Source: an uncultured Christensenella sp. (GTDB lineage Bacteria; Bacillota; Clostridia; Christensenellales; Pumilibacteraceae). From it: a stretch of DNA of 14,645 bases. Shown here in pieces: positions 1 to 7,876 of this stretch (position 1 is its first letter; every line of letters starts with the position of its first letter). The translations under genes were made by a program, and so were the position numbers. The DNA lies in contig CAJTNI010000014.1 in the NCBI GenBank assembly GCA_910577945.1, positions 40,978-55,622 on the forward strand, in the 5' to 3' direction. The notes under the pieces were generated by a model. It made no database searches. It saw only the letters and a list, made by a program, of their open reading frames with translations, and was not told the origin of the DNA.

Positions 1-36
1 ACGCGCCGCGTTCCTCGGCGCTTCGGTCGAAATGAC
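1..36. repeat. Family II palindromic repeat, cut by the window edge
   Basis: Read on the minus strand, positions 1-36 match the left arm of the complete family II element at 8915-8950, identical at 31 of 36 positions by hand alignment. It carries the typical outer end GTCATTTCGA. The remainder lies outside the window. It lies downstream of purL, beyond the family III hairpin. Elements with such TCGAAATGAC ends are, from memory, common between genes of gut Clostridia, but this was not checked. Confidence 0.6.
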
Positions 37-45
37 GTAGTAAGC

Positions 46-172
46 TTTGAGCGCGTAAACGCGAGCTAGGCAAGGAAACGCGAGCGCCGACCGACGGGAG
101 CTTACACCCCCGTAAGTGACCGAGGGTGGCGCGACGCTTGACGCAGCATAGCGACGCGGATACGCGCTCAAA
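46..172. repeat. Family III long hairpin at the purL stop codon
   Basis: The ends are a perfect 12-bp inverted repeat, TTTGAGCGCGTA at 46-57 and its complement at 161-172. The arms between them pair imperfectly (58-91 with 125-160). The centre, 92-124, is identical at all 33 bases to 6136-6168 in the second copy and contains the small hairpin CTTAC-ACCCCC-GTAAG. The right arm includes the purL stop codon (168-170), so the purL mRNA would end in this structure. It could be a MITE-like repeat, a structured RNA or a 3'-end stabiliser. The sequence supports the structure but not the role. Confidence 0.8.
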
Positions 173-3100
173 GGAAGTATTTGACACCGCTTTCGAACAG
201 CTTCATATCAGTCTTACCATAGCTCTCGGCGACGTTCTTCAACAGAAACTCGCCCGTGCGCTCGCTGTGTCCCATTTTGCCGAATACTCTGCCGTCGGGG
301 CTGACGACGCCCTCGATAGCGAGCGTCGAGCCGTTGGGGTTGAACGGGCTTTGCATGGTCGCATGCCCGGACTTGTCGCAATACTGCGTCGCGATTTGAC
401 CCTTTTCCACAAGCGCGTCGATAACCGCTTGCGGCGCGACGAACTTGCCCTCGCCGTGCGACACGGGCACTTGATACACGTCGCCCACCTTGCACGCGCT
501 CAGCCACGGGCTGAAACTACTGCACACGCGCACGTCCACGAGCGTGGACACGTGCCTGCCGATATTATTGAACGTGAGCACGGGGTCGGAGCTCTGCGGC
601 GTTTTGATATGCCCGTACGGCAAAAGCCCGAGCTTGATGAGCGCTTGAAACCCGTTGCAAATGCCGAGCGCCAAGCCGTCGCGCTTGTACAGCAGGCTCT
701 CCACCGCCTCCGCGATGGCGGGGTTGGACAGGAACGCCGCAATCAGCTTCGCGCTGCCGTCGGGCTCGTCGCCGCCGCTGAACCCGCCCGGCAACGCCAA
801 AATTTTGCAATCGCCGAGCGCGCGCGCCATTGCCGCGACGCTCTCCTCGACGTCCTTGGGCGTCCTGTTCTTTACCACGAACACCACGGGCTGCGCGCCC
901 GCCGCCTCGAATTTCCGCGCCGTGTCGATTTCGCAATTAGTGCCGGGGAACACGGGAATAAACACTTTGGGCTTTGCCGCGACGGTCGCGGGCGCGCCCT
1001 TGGCTTTTTTCTCGCGCTTGCGCTTTTCGCCCTTGCCGTCGTAGCAGACGTCGAACGCCTCGCCGTCGGCGGGCGCGACGCTGTTGTAAACGTTTTCGAA
1101 CGTGCCCGTGAACGCGCGCACGAGCGTGCCGCCGTCCACCGCCTTGCCGTCGAACACGATAACGCTGCCGTCGGCGGTCGTCGTGATTTTCGCGCCGAAC
1201 ACGTACTTATCCTCGTCGGTTGTTACGCCCAAAAATTCGAGGTCGTATCCGTAAAAGTCGTCGCCCGTGCGCGCCGCGAACACGATATCGCCCTCGCACT
1301 CCTCGAACAAGCCCCTATCCGCCGTGGCAAACGCAAAGCCCAAGCCGTTGCCGAGACACGACTTAATGACGGTCGCCGCCGCGCCGCCGCGCTCCACGAC
1401 CGCCGCCGCAGTTACGTTGGCTCTGCCGATTTCGCCCGCGATAAGCTTTAAAAAGTCGTTGAGGTTGTCGAAATCGGGCATGCCGTATTCGTCGCGTTTA
1501 AGCTTGTATCTGTACACGCGCTCGCCGTGCGTCTTGAACGTGTTGTCGCATACGACCGCGCTGTCCGCTACGCCCATTGCGAACGCAATCACCGTGGGCG
1601 GTACGGAAATTTTCTCGAACGTGCCCGACATGGAATCCTTGCCGCCGATAGCCGCGCGCTTAAACCGCATTTGCGCGGTGAGCGCGCCGAGCAGCGCCGA
1701 CATGGGCGCGCCCCACTTTTCCGAATCGGTGCAGCGCGCGAAAAACTCCTGCATAGTGAGATAGATATTGTCAAGCCGCACGCCCGCCGCCGCCAGCTTT
1801 TCCACGGCGAGTATCACCGAGTACAGCCCGCCCATGAACGGGGACTCGGGCAACAGCGCGCTCAGTCCGTGCGAGCACACCGTGCACATATCGGTGTTTG
1901 CGGGGATTTTAGCCGCCATTACCTGCGCGGGCGTAAGCTGCGTTTTGCCGCCGAACGGCATAAACACGCTGTTCGCGCCGACCGTCAAGTCGAACGTTTC
2001 GCTCAATCCCTTTTGCGAGCACACGTTGTAGTCCGACAAGATATCGGCGGTAAGCGCCTCGAAATCGCCCTTATTGAACAGCGCCGCGCGCTTATCGGAC
2101 AGCGCGCCCGTCTTGACTATCGGGTCTTTGATGAGCGCCGTCGCTTCCTGCCGCACGCCGTTGGTGTCGAGGAAGCGTCGTTCCAAATCGACTATAAGCT
2201 TGCCGTCGAGATACATACGCATGCGGTCGGTGTCGGTGACCTTGGCGATGACCGTCGCGTCGAGGTTTTCCTCGTGGCACAGCCTTACGACCTCGGTCGC
2301 GCTGCTCTCCGCCACGACAATCGCCATGCGCTCCTGACTTTCCGATATGGCAAGCTCGGTCGCGGACAAGCCCGCGTACTTTTTGGGCACGGACGCCAGC
2401 TCGATATCCAGCCCAGGCGCAAGCTCGCCCACGGCGACCGCCACGCCGCCCGCGCCGAAATCGTTGCAGCGCTTGATAAGCCGCGTAAACTCGCCGTTGC
2501 GCATAAGCCTTTGCAGCTTGCGCTCGATGGGCGCGTTGCCCTTTTGCACCTCCGCGCCGCACGTTTCAATCGAATGCGCGTCGTGCGGCTTGGACGAGCC
2601 CGTCGCGCCGCCGCAGCCATCTCTGCCCGTTTCGCCGCCGATAAGCATGACGATATCGCCCGCCTGCGGCTCTATACGCACCACGTTTTCGCACGGGGCT
2701 GCGCCCACGACAAAGCCCGTTTCCAACCGCTTCGCCGCATACCCCGCATGGTAATACTCGCGCACCTCGCCCGTGGCAAGCCCTATCTGATTGCCGTACG
2801 AGCTGTACCCCGCCGCCGCGCGCTTGCTTATAACGCGCTGCGGGAGCTTGCCCGCAATCGTCTTATCGAGCGGCGCGTTGATATCCGCCGCGCCCGTAAC
2901 GCGCATCGCCTGATACACGTACGCCCTGCCCGAAAGCGGGTCGCGTATCGCGCCGCCCAAGCACGTCGCCGCGCCGCCGAACGGCTCGATTTCCGTCGGG
3001 TGGTTGTGCGTTTCGTTTTTGAAAAGTATGTACCAGGGCGCGCTCGTGCCGTCCTTCATGACCACGTCGTACTTGACGGTGCACGCGTTTATCTCGGGCG

Positions 3101-3947
3101 ACACGTCCACCGCGGGCGCGTAGCCCTGACGCATGAGCGTTTTTGCGCCGATAGTAGCTACGTCCATGAGCGACGGGTACTTGTCCGCTCTGCCGTTATA
3201 TATATAATTGAACAGCTCGGTATACTCGGCGTACGCCTTTTCTATATGCGGATTGTCCGACTTGATTTTGGTTTTGAGCGCGGTCGTGAACGTGGTGTGA
3301 CGGCAGTGGTCCGACCAATACGTATCTATGACTTTGAGCTCGGTGTACGTCGGCTCTCTGCGCTGCGCGCGGAAATACGACTGCACGAACGCCAAATCGT
3401 CTTGACTCATGGCAAAGCCCTGTTCGCGGTAGAACATGCCGAGCGCAATCGCGTTCTTTTGCGTGAACCCCTCGACCATGCGCGCGGGCTCGGGCGGCGC
3501 GACCTTTTGTTCGAGCGTCGTCGGCTTGTCGAGCGCGCACAGTCGGCTCTCGACGGGATTGACGAGATAGTTCTTGATGATTTCCAAGTCCTTCTCGCCC
3601 GCCTCCACTGCGTACACCGTGGCGCACCGCACCTGCGGCCGCGCGCCCGTCGTAAGGAGCTGCACGCACTGCGCCGCGGAATCGGCGCGCTGGTCGAACT
3701 GCCCCGGCAAATACTCGATGCCGAACGTCTCGCCGCGCGTTTCGGGCAGCGTTTCCAAATACACCGCGTCCGTCGCGGGCGTGGAAAACACGACGGGCAA
3801 CGCCGCGTCAAGCTGCGCGTCCGTCAGCCCGTCCACGTCGTAGCGCACGAACACGCGCGTCGGCGCGGTTATGCCGAGCGTCTCTTTAAAATCCGCCGTC
3901 ACCGCGGCGTTGCTTGCCTGTCTTTCCGTGTAAATTCTCTTAATCAT
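168..3947 (-). CDS. purL: Phosphoribosylformylglycinamidine synthase, single-chain PurL with glutaminase
   Basis: This enzyme converts FGAR, glutamine and ATP to FGAM, step 4 of purine synthesis, in the cytoplasm. The 1259-residue chain is the large single-polypeptide type, so separate PurS and PurQ are not needed. The synthetase part shows WSDHCRHTTF (211-220) and NETHNHPTEIEPFGG (311-325). A lysine-rich linker (about 971-994) leads to the glutaminase domain (995-1259), with Cys1097 in GICNGFQ and His1227/Glu1229 in MGHSER as the likely triad. The chosen ATG (3945-3947) has AAGG at 3955-3958, 7 nt away; an upstream in-frame ATG at 4034 has no such site and lies in repeat DNA. The stop codon sits inside a family III repeat. 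It is the last pur gene seen, 344 nt after purD, so it may be transcribed separately. Confidence 0.96.
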   Translation of the reverse strand: MIKRIYTERQASNAAVTADFKETLGITAPTRVFVRYDVDGLTDAQLDAALPVVFSTPATDAVYLETLPETRGETFGIEYLPGQFDQRADSAAQCVQLLTTGARPQVRCATVYAVEAGEKDLEIIKNYLVNPVESRLCALDKPTTLEQKVAPPEPARMVEGFTQKNAIALGMFYREQGFAMSQDDLAFVQSYFRAQRREPTYTELKVIDTYWSDHCRHTTFTTALKTKIKSDNPHIEKAYAEYTELFNYIYNGRADKYPSLMDVATIGAKTLMRQGYAPAVDVSPEINACTVKYDVVMKDGTSAPWYILFKNETHNHPTEIEPFGGAATCLGGAIRDPLSGRAYVYQAMRVTGAADINAPLDKTIAGKLPQRVISKRAAAGYSSYGNQIGLATGEVREYYHAGYAAKRLETGFVVGAAPCENVVRIEPQAGDIVMLIGGETGRDGCGGATGSSKPHDAHSIETCGAEVQKGNAPIERKLQRLMRNGEFTRLIKRCNDFGAGGVAVAVGELAPGLDIELASVPKKYAGLSATELAISESQERMAIVVAESSATEVVRLCHEENLDATVIAKVTDTDRMRMYLDGKLIVDLERRFLDTNGVRQEATALIKDPIVKTGALSDKRAALFNKGDFEALTADILSDYNVCSQKGLSETFDLTVGANSVFMPFGGKTQLTPAQVMAAKIPANTDMCTVCSHGLSALLPESPFMGGLYSVILAVEKLAAAGVRLDNIYLTMQEFFARCTDSEKWGAPMSALLGALTAQMRFKRAAIGGKDSMSGTFEKISVPPTVIAFAMGVADSAVVCDNTFKTHGERVYRYKLKRDEYGMPDFDNLNDFLKLIAGEIGRANVTAAAVVERGGAAATVIKSCLGNGLGFAFATADRGLFEECEGDIVFAARTGDDFYGYDLEFLGVTTDEDKYVFGAKITTTADGSVIVFDGKAVDGGTLVRAFTGTFENVYNSVAPADGEAFDVCYDGKGEKRKREKKAKGAPATVAAKPKVFIPVFPGTNCEIDTARKFEAAGAQPVVFVVKNRTPKDVEESVAAMARALGDCKILALPGGFSGGDEPDGSAKLIAAFLSNPAIAEAVESLLYKRDGLALGICNGFQALIKLGLLPYGHIKTPQSSDPVLTFNNIGRHVSTLVDVRVCSSFSPWLSACKVGDVYQVPVSHGEGKFVAPQAVIDALVEKGQIATQYCDKSGHATMQSPFNPNGSTLAIEGVVSPDGRVFGKMGHSERTGEFLLKNVAESYGKTDMKLFESGVKYFL

Positions 3948-3975
3948 GATAAAACCTTGATAGTAGCAGAGGTTG

Positions 3976-4140
3976 CGCAAGCCAAGGGCTTGCGTTTGCC
4001 GTGTGTTTGCTTTATCTGCGATTGTGCAATACACCCGAATAATCGCTATGCGGTTAAGATATCGTTTAGAGCGAAGGGCGCAGCCACGCAGTCGAGAAAT
4101 CTGTTTGCACTAAAAGCTTTCCCGCGCCGCTCAAAAGCTC
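3976..4140. repeat. Composite family I + family II repeat in the purL leader
   Basis: This fills the first half of the 344-nt purD-purL gap (3948-4291). It begins with an 8-bp hairpin (CGCAAGCC 3976-3983, GGCTTGCG 3987-3994), then the box TGCCGTGTGTTTGCTTT (3997-4013), and 34 nt from the start of that box ACACCCGAATAAT (4031-4043). The same order and the same 34-nt spacing recur upstream of purN. A degraded family II element follows, with GAGAAATCT at 4094-4102 and AAAAGCTTTC at about 4112. No promoter or gene could be supported here. Relative to transcription the hairpin lies just upstream of the purL ribosome binding site. Confidence 0.7.
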
Positions 4141-4280
4141 GCTCGCGCAACGCCAAAGGCTATATTCATACTCATTGTTGTTGCCACGCATAATACTACG
4201 CGCCGCGCAACGCCAAAGGCGATATTCATACTCATTGTTGTTGCTACACATAATACTACGCGCCGCGCAACGCCAAAGGC
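4141..4280. repeat. 60-bp tandem repeat, 2.3 copies, between purD and purL
   Basis: The units are 4141-4200 and 4201-4260, with a partial third at 4261-4280. They differ at only a few positions, and the period is exactly 60 bp. Each starts with a CGCAACGCCAAAGGC segment and ends TAATACTACG. The array begins 12 nt after the purD stop. Because 60 is a multiple of three, reading frames through it stay open and repeat, but no start with a ribosome binding site or conserved protein supports a gene. On the minus strand it shares GCGCGTAG and GAGTATGAAT with the start of the 160-bp repeat units, so the two may be related. Confidence 0.85.
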
Positions 4281-4291
4281 AAGCCCAACCT

Positions 4292-5623
4292 TTAACCGAT
4301 TACTAATTTCTCGCCTATGTCCTTGCGATAAAAGCAGTCGTCGAACGTTATCTTTTCGATATTGCGATACACCGCGTCGCGCGCCGCGCCGAAATCGTCG
4401 GCGACCGCCTGAACGCACAGCACTCTGCCGCCGTTGGTCACAAGCCCGCCGTCCGCGCCGCGCTTGACGCCCGCGAAATACACGCGCGCGCCGTCCACGT
4501 CGTCCAGCCCGCTTATGGGGCAGCCCTTTTTGTATTCGACGGGGTACCCGCCGCTGGCGAGCACCACGTTAATCGACTTTTTATCCGTCCAACGTATATC
4601 GAGCTTATCGAGCGTGCCGTCGATACACGCGCCGAAGATTTCGTACAAATCGCTTTCGAGCAGGGGCAGCACGCTTTGCGTTTCGGGGTCGCCGAACCGC
4701 GCGTTGTATTCGAGCACGCGCACGTCGTCGCCGTCCACCATCAGCCCGAAATAAAGAACGCCCTTGAACGGCGCGCCCTCCGCCTTCATCGCCTCGATAG
4801 TGGGTCGCACTACGTCGCGCAGCGTCTTGTCGAGCAAAGCCTTGCCGAACGCGGGGCACGGCGCATACGCGCCCATGCCGCCCGTATTGAGCCCCAAATC
4901 TCCGTCGAGCGCGCGCTTATGGTCGCACGACGTGGGCATGAGCGACACGTGCTCGCCGTCCGTGAAGGTCAAGAGCGACACCTCGTACCCGCGCAAAAAA
5001 TCCTCGACGACAACGGCGTTCCCCGCCGCGCCGAACTTTTTGTCGGTCATCACCTCGTCGATTGCGGCGAGCGCCGCCTCGCGCGTTTCGCAAATCAAAA
5101 CGCCCTTGCCGAGCGCCAGCCCGTCCGCCTTGATAACGGTGGGGATTTTGCACGTCGCCGCGTACGCCTTAGCGGCGGCAACGTCGGTAAACGTCTCGTA
5201 TCCCGCCGTAGGAATGCCGTAGCGGCGCATAACGTCCTTGGCGTACGCCTTGGACCATTCGAGCTTAGCCGCCGCACGCGTCGGGCCGAACGCGCGAATA
5301 CCGCGCGCGACGAGCTTGTCGACAAGCCCCATTGCGAGCGGGTCGTCGGGCGCGACGACCGTCATTTTTATGTTTTCGTGCGCCGCCGCAAACTCGACAA
5401 TCGCGTCGATATCGGTCGCGCCGATACCCGTTTCGATTACGTCCATGCCCGCGTTACCGGGCGCGCCGTAAACTTTGCCGACGCGCGCGCTCTCGCGCAG
5501 CTTAGCCACGATTGCGTGCTCTCTGCCGCCGCCGCCGACGACGAGCACGTCGTCCTTTTCGGTCAGCTCTGTTACTTCCACTCTGCGGCGAACCGAGCCC
5601 GTGCGTTTAACTTTGTCAAACAT
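4292..5623 (-). CDS. purD: Phosphoribosylamine-glycine ligase (GAR synthetase)
   Basis: PurD joins phosphoribosylamine and glycine with ATP to give GAR, step 2 of the pathway. It is an ATP-grasp enzyme. Visible motifs are VLVVGGGGREHAI (26-38), GAPGNAGM (53-60), KADGLALGKGV (165-175), NTGGMGAYAP (246-255) and EYNARFGDPETQ (305-316). From the ATG at 5621-5623 the protein has 443 residues, with about 25 more at the N-terminus than the usual start, which lies directly before the first glycine-rich motif. That ATG has a good AAGGA site (CAAGGATATATC). A GTG at 5546-5548 would give the usual N-terminus and is preceded by AAAGGA at 4 nt, so the start is undecided. Large repeat-filled gaps separate it from purH (588 nt) and purL (344 nt). 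Confidence 0.95.
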   Translation of the reverse strand: MFDKVKRTGSVRRRVEVTELTEKDDVLVVGGGGREHAIVAKLRESARVGKVYGAPGNAGMDVIETGIGATDIDAIVEFAAAHENIKMTVVAPDDPLAMGLVDKLVARGIRAFGPTRAAAKLEWSKAYAKDVMRRYGIPTAGYETFTDVAAAKAYAATCKIPTVIKADGLALGKGVLICETREAALAAIDEVMTDKKFGAAGNAVVVEDFLRGYEVSLLTFTDGEHVSLMPTSCDHKRALDGDLGLNTGGMGAYAPCPAFGKALLDKTLRDVVRPTIEAMKAEGAPFKGVLYFGLMVDGDDVRVLEYNARFGDPETQSVLPLLESDLYEIFGACIDGTLDKLDIRWTDKKSINVVLASGGYPVEYKKGCPISGLDDVDGARVYFAGVKRGADGGLVTNGGRVLCVQAVADDFGAARDAVYRNIEKITFDDCFYRKDIGEKLVIG

Positions 5624-5710
5624 GATATATCCTTGAATGCAGTATTACGTAATAATTTTAGAGACAACCGTCGTCTACGCGATACGGAGCTTTGCCGTAT
5701 GACGCCGCGC
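5624..5710 (-). promoter_or_regulatory. purD leader with a palindrome and a hairpin
   Basis: Upstream of the purD ribosome binding site there is a 12-bp palindrome, TATTACGTAATA (5643-5654), and a 6-bp hairpin, ATACGG (5682-5687) with CCGTAT (5695-5700). These are the only non-repeat sequences in the 588-nt purH-purD gap (5624-6211), apart from 6039-6089, where I see nothing. The palindrome could be an operator or a chance AT-rich dyad. I cannot name a regulator. Confidence 0.3.
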
Positions 5711-6030
5711 CGACCGCGCGCGTAGCGTATAGCGAGTATGAATTAGGAAGATTTCTCGACTGCGCGACGCGAAAATCCAAAGACGCGCGAGTTGCGCATG
5801 ATAATTACGTTTCAAAAATACTATGCGCGCGTCGCTCCGCTCGAAATGACGTAGGTTGTGCCGCGCTACACGACCGCGCGCGTAGCGTATAGCGAGTATG
5901 AATTAAAAAGATTTCTCGACTGCGCGACGCGAAAGTCCAAAGACGAGCGAGTTGCGCACGATTATTGCGTTTCCAATATACTATGCGCGCGTCGCTCCGC
6001 TCGAAATGACGTAGGTTGTGCCGCACTACA
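5711..6030. repeat. Tandem duplication of a 160-bp family II unit
   Basis: Copy 1 is 5711-5870 and copy 2 is 5871-6030. Both start CGACCGCGCGCGTAGCG, and the first bases of a third copy (CGACCGCG) are at 6031-6038. By hand alignment the copies differ at 10 of 160 positions with no gaps. Each contains AGATTTCTCGACTGCGCGAC and ends with CGCTCCGCTCGAAATGACG, so each is a family II element with an extra leading segment. They lie between purH and purD. No gene is supported in them. Confidence 0.9.
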
Positions 6031-6089
6031 CGACCGCGAGCAAAACGGGCGTAAAGCATGGGGGCGTGACTACGCGAGCGGTAGAGCTA

Positions 6090-6215
6090 TTAAACGCGCA
6101 GTCGCGGCGCAGACGGGCAACAGGCGCGCGGGTGGCGACGGGAGCTTACACCCCCGTAAGTGACCGAGCCACCCACGCGCACGTAGCCCGTATCCGCCGA
6201 TGAATACGCGCTTAA
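6090..6215. repeat. Family III long hairpin at the purH stop codon
   Basis: This is the second copy of the 46-172 element and has almost the same length (126 bp). Its ends are TTAAACGCGCA (6090-6100) and, inverted, TTAAGCGCGTA (6205-6215). The apex 6136-6168 is identical to 92-124. The arms (6101-6135 and 6169-6204) have a different sequence from the first copy but still pair well: for example GGGTGG (6130-6135) with CCACCC (6169-6174), and an ACGGGC block opposite GCCCGT. The purH stop codon (6212-6214) lies in the right end. Conserved apex with covarying arms suggests selection on a folded structure. Confidence 0.8.
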
Positions 6216-7843
6216 TGCTTGAAATGGCGGTCGCCCACAAACACCATCGCTATCCCCGCCTTATCGGCAGCCTTTATCGAATCCTCGTCGCGCAGACTGC
6301 CGCCGGGCTGAATTATGGCGGTTATGCCCGCCGCAGCCGCCGCCTGCACGCAGTCGTCGAACGGGAAAAACGCGTCGGACGCGAGCGCCGCGCCCTTGGC
6401 TTTGTCGCCCGCATGCGCTATCGCCTGCTCCGTCGCCCAAATGCGATTGGTCTGACCCATGCCGATACCGACGGTGCTCTCGCCCGTGGCGAGAGCGATG
6501 GCGTTGGACTTGGTGTGCTTGACCACGCGCCAAGCGAACAGCATCGCCTCTATCTCCGCCGCGGTCGGCTTGCGCGCCGTAACCACGCCGTTGCCGTAGG
6601 TCGTTTTGGTCTTGCCCGACGCGAGCGTCGTCGTTTCGACCTCGGCTTTTTTATCGAACAGGCTCATATCCTCGCCCGCGATAAGCGTTTCGTCGTACTG
6701 CTGCACCAACAGCCCGCCGTACACCTTTTTCATGTCGTACGTCGTCGCGTCGCGCCTGTCGGCAATGCCGTCGATTTGCAGCAAGCGGATATTCTTTTTG
6801 CTCTCCAAGATTTCCAGAGCCTCGGGCGTAAAGTCGGACGCCATGACTATCTCGATGAATATCTTGTTGATTTCGGTCGCCGTCGCCGCGTCCACCGTGC
6901 CGTTGATTGCGAGTATGCCGCCGAACACCGACACGGGGTCGGACTCGTACGCGCGCATGTACGCCTCGTGCACCGTCTTGCCCACGCCCACGCCGCACGG
7001 ATTGGCGTGCTTGCACGCGACCACCGCCGTCATGCCGTCGAACTCCTTCAAAAGTTCGAGCGCGCCGTTGGCGTCGTTAATATTGTTGTAGGAAAGCTCC
7101 TTGCCCCAAAGCTGCTTAGCCGCAGTGAGCGAGCCGCGCCGCGCAGTGGGCTCGCGGTAGAACACCGCGCTCTGCTGCGGGTTTTCCCCGTACCTGAGCT
7201 CTTGCGCCTTGTCGTACGCGAACGTGATATGCTCGGGGAACTCGATGCCGAGCAGCTTTTGCATATACCCCGAAATAAGCGAATCGTACGCCGCGGTATG
7301 GCGGTACACCTTGTAAGACAGCGACAGCCTGAACATAGCGTCGTCCGTCTTGCTCGCTATGCGGTCGAGCACCTCGGAATAATCCTCGGGCTCGCAAACG
7401 ACCAATACGTCGCGGTAATTCTTCGCCGCGCTCCTGAGCATGGTCGGACCGCCTATGTCTATGTTCTCGATAGCCTCTTCGAGCGCCACGTTCGGCTTTT
7501 CTATCGTCTTTTTGAACGGGTACAGATTGACCGCCACGAGGTCGATTGTGTTGTAGCCCATTTCTTCGAGGCTCTTCATATGCTCGACGTCGTCGCGACG
7601 CGCCAAAAGCCCCGCGTGCACAGCGGGGTGCAGCGTCTTTACGCGCCCGTCGAGGCACTCTTTAAACCCCGTCACGTCCGATATGGAAATCGCCTTGACG
7701 CCGCTGTCCAACAGCGCTTTGAGCGTGCCGCCCGTGGACACCACCTCGAACCCGAGCTTTTCCAGCCCCTTGCAGAACTCGACGATACCCGTCTTGTCGC
7801 TGACGCTTACCAGCGCGCGACGCTTTGTTTTCTTTGCCGCCAT
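6212..7843 (-). CDS. purH: Bifunctional AICAR transformylase / IMP cyclohydrolase
   Basis: PurH carries out the last two steps to IMP: formylation of AICAR with 10-formyl-THF, then ring closure. The 543-residue protein begins with the cyclohydrolase (MGS-like) domain (about 8-150; SVSDKTGI 13-20, STGGT 36-40, KTLHPAVHAGLL 69-80). The transformylase domain follows, with catalytic Lys278-His279 in ACKHANPCG and PGGSLRDEDSI (513-523) near the end. It is slightly longer than many homologues, with extra residues around 391-422. The ATG is preceded by AGGAG (7850-7854) at 6 nt. It lies 33 nt downstream of the small unknown gene and close to purN, so the three look like one transcript. The TAA stop is within a family III repeat. 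Confidence 0.97.
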   Translation of the reverse strand: MAAKKTKRRALVSVSDKTGIVEFCKGLEKLGFEVVSTGGTLKALLDSGVKAISISDVTGFKECLDGRVKTLHPAVHAGLLARRDDVEHMKSLEEMGYNTIDLVAVNLYPFKKTIEKPNVALEEAIENIDIGGPTMLRSAAKNYRDVLVVCEPEDYSEVLDRIASKTDDAMFRLSLSYKVYRHTAAYDSLISGYMQKLLGIEFPEHITFAYDKAQELRYGENPQQSAVFYREPTARRGSLTAAKQLWGKELSYNNINDANGALELLKEFDGMTAVVACKHANPCGVGVGKTVHEAYMRAYESDPVSVFGGILAINGTVDAATATEINKIFIEIVMASDFTPEALEILESKKNIRLLQIDGIADRRDATTYDMKKVYGGLLVQQYDETLIAGEDMSLFDKKAEVETTTLASGKTKTTYGNGVVTARKPTAAEIEAMLFAWRVVKHTKSNAIALATGESTVGIGMGQTNRIWATEQAIAHAGDKAKGAALASDAFFPFDDCVQAAAAAGITAIIQPGGSLRDEDSIKAADKAGIAMVFVGDRHFKH

Positions 7844-7876
7844 ATGTTTCTCCTAAAAAGTTTTTTATCGTAAAGA

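Noticed and set aside
3948..4034. Upstream start that would add 29 residues to PurL
   Set aside because: The extension lies in repeat DNA and lacks a ribosome binding site, whereas the internal ATG has AAGG at 7 nt and matches the family N-terminus.
1527..4193. Very long plus-strand open frame opposite purL, and similar ones opposite purD, purH and purM
   Set aside because: They are antisense shadows of GC-rich coding sequence. Their translations are Arg/Ala/His-rich without recognisable domains, while the opposite strand encodes clear purine enzymes.
4066..4251. Open frames through the 60-bp tandem repeat that give a periodic peptide
   Set aside because: The periodicity follows from a unit that is a multiple of three. 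There is no ribosome binding site or homology, and parallel frames are also open.
5711..6030. CRISPR array
   Set aside because: The repeats are contiguous 160-bp units without spacers, and no cas gene is present.
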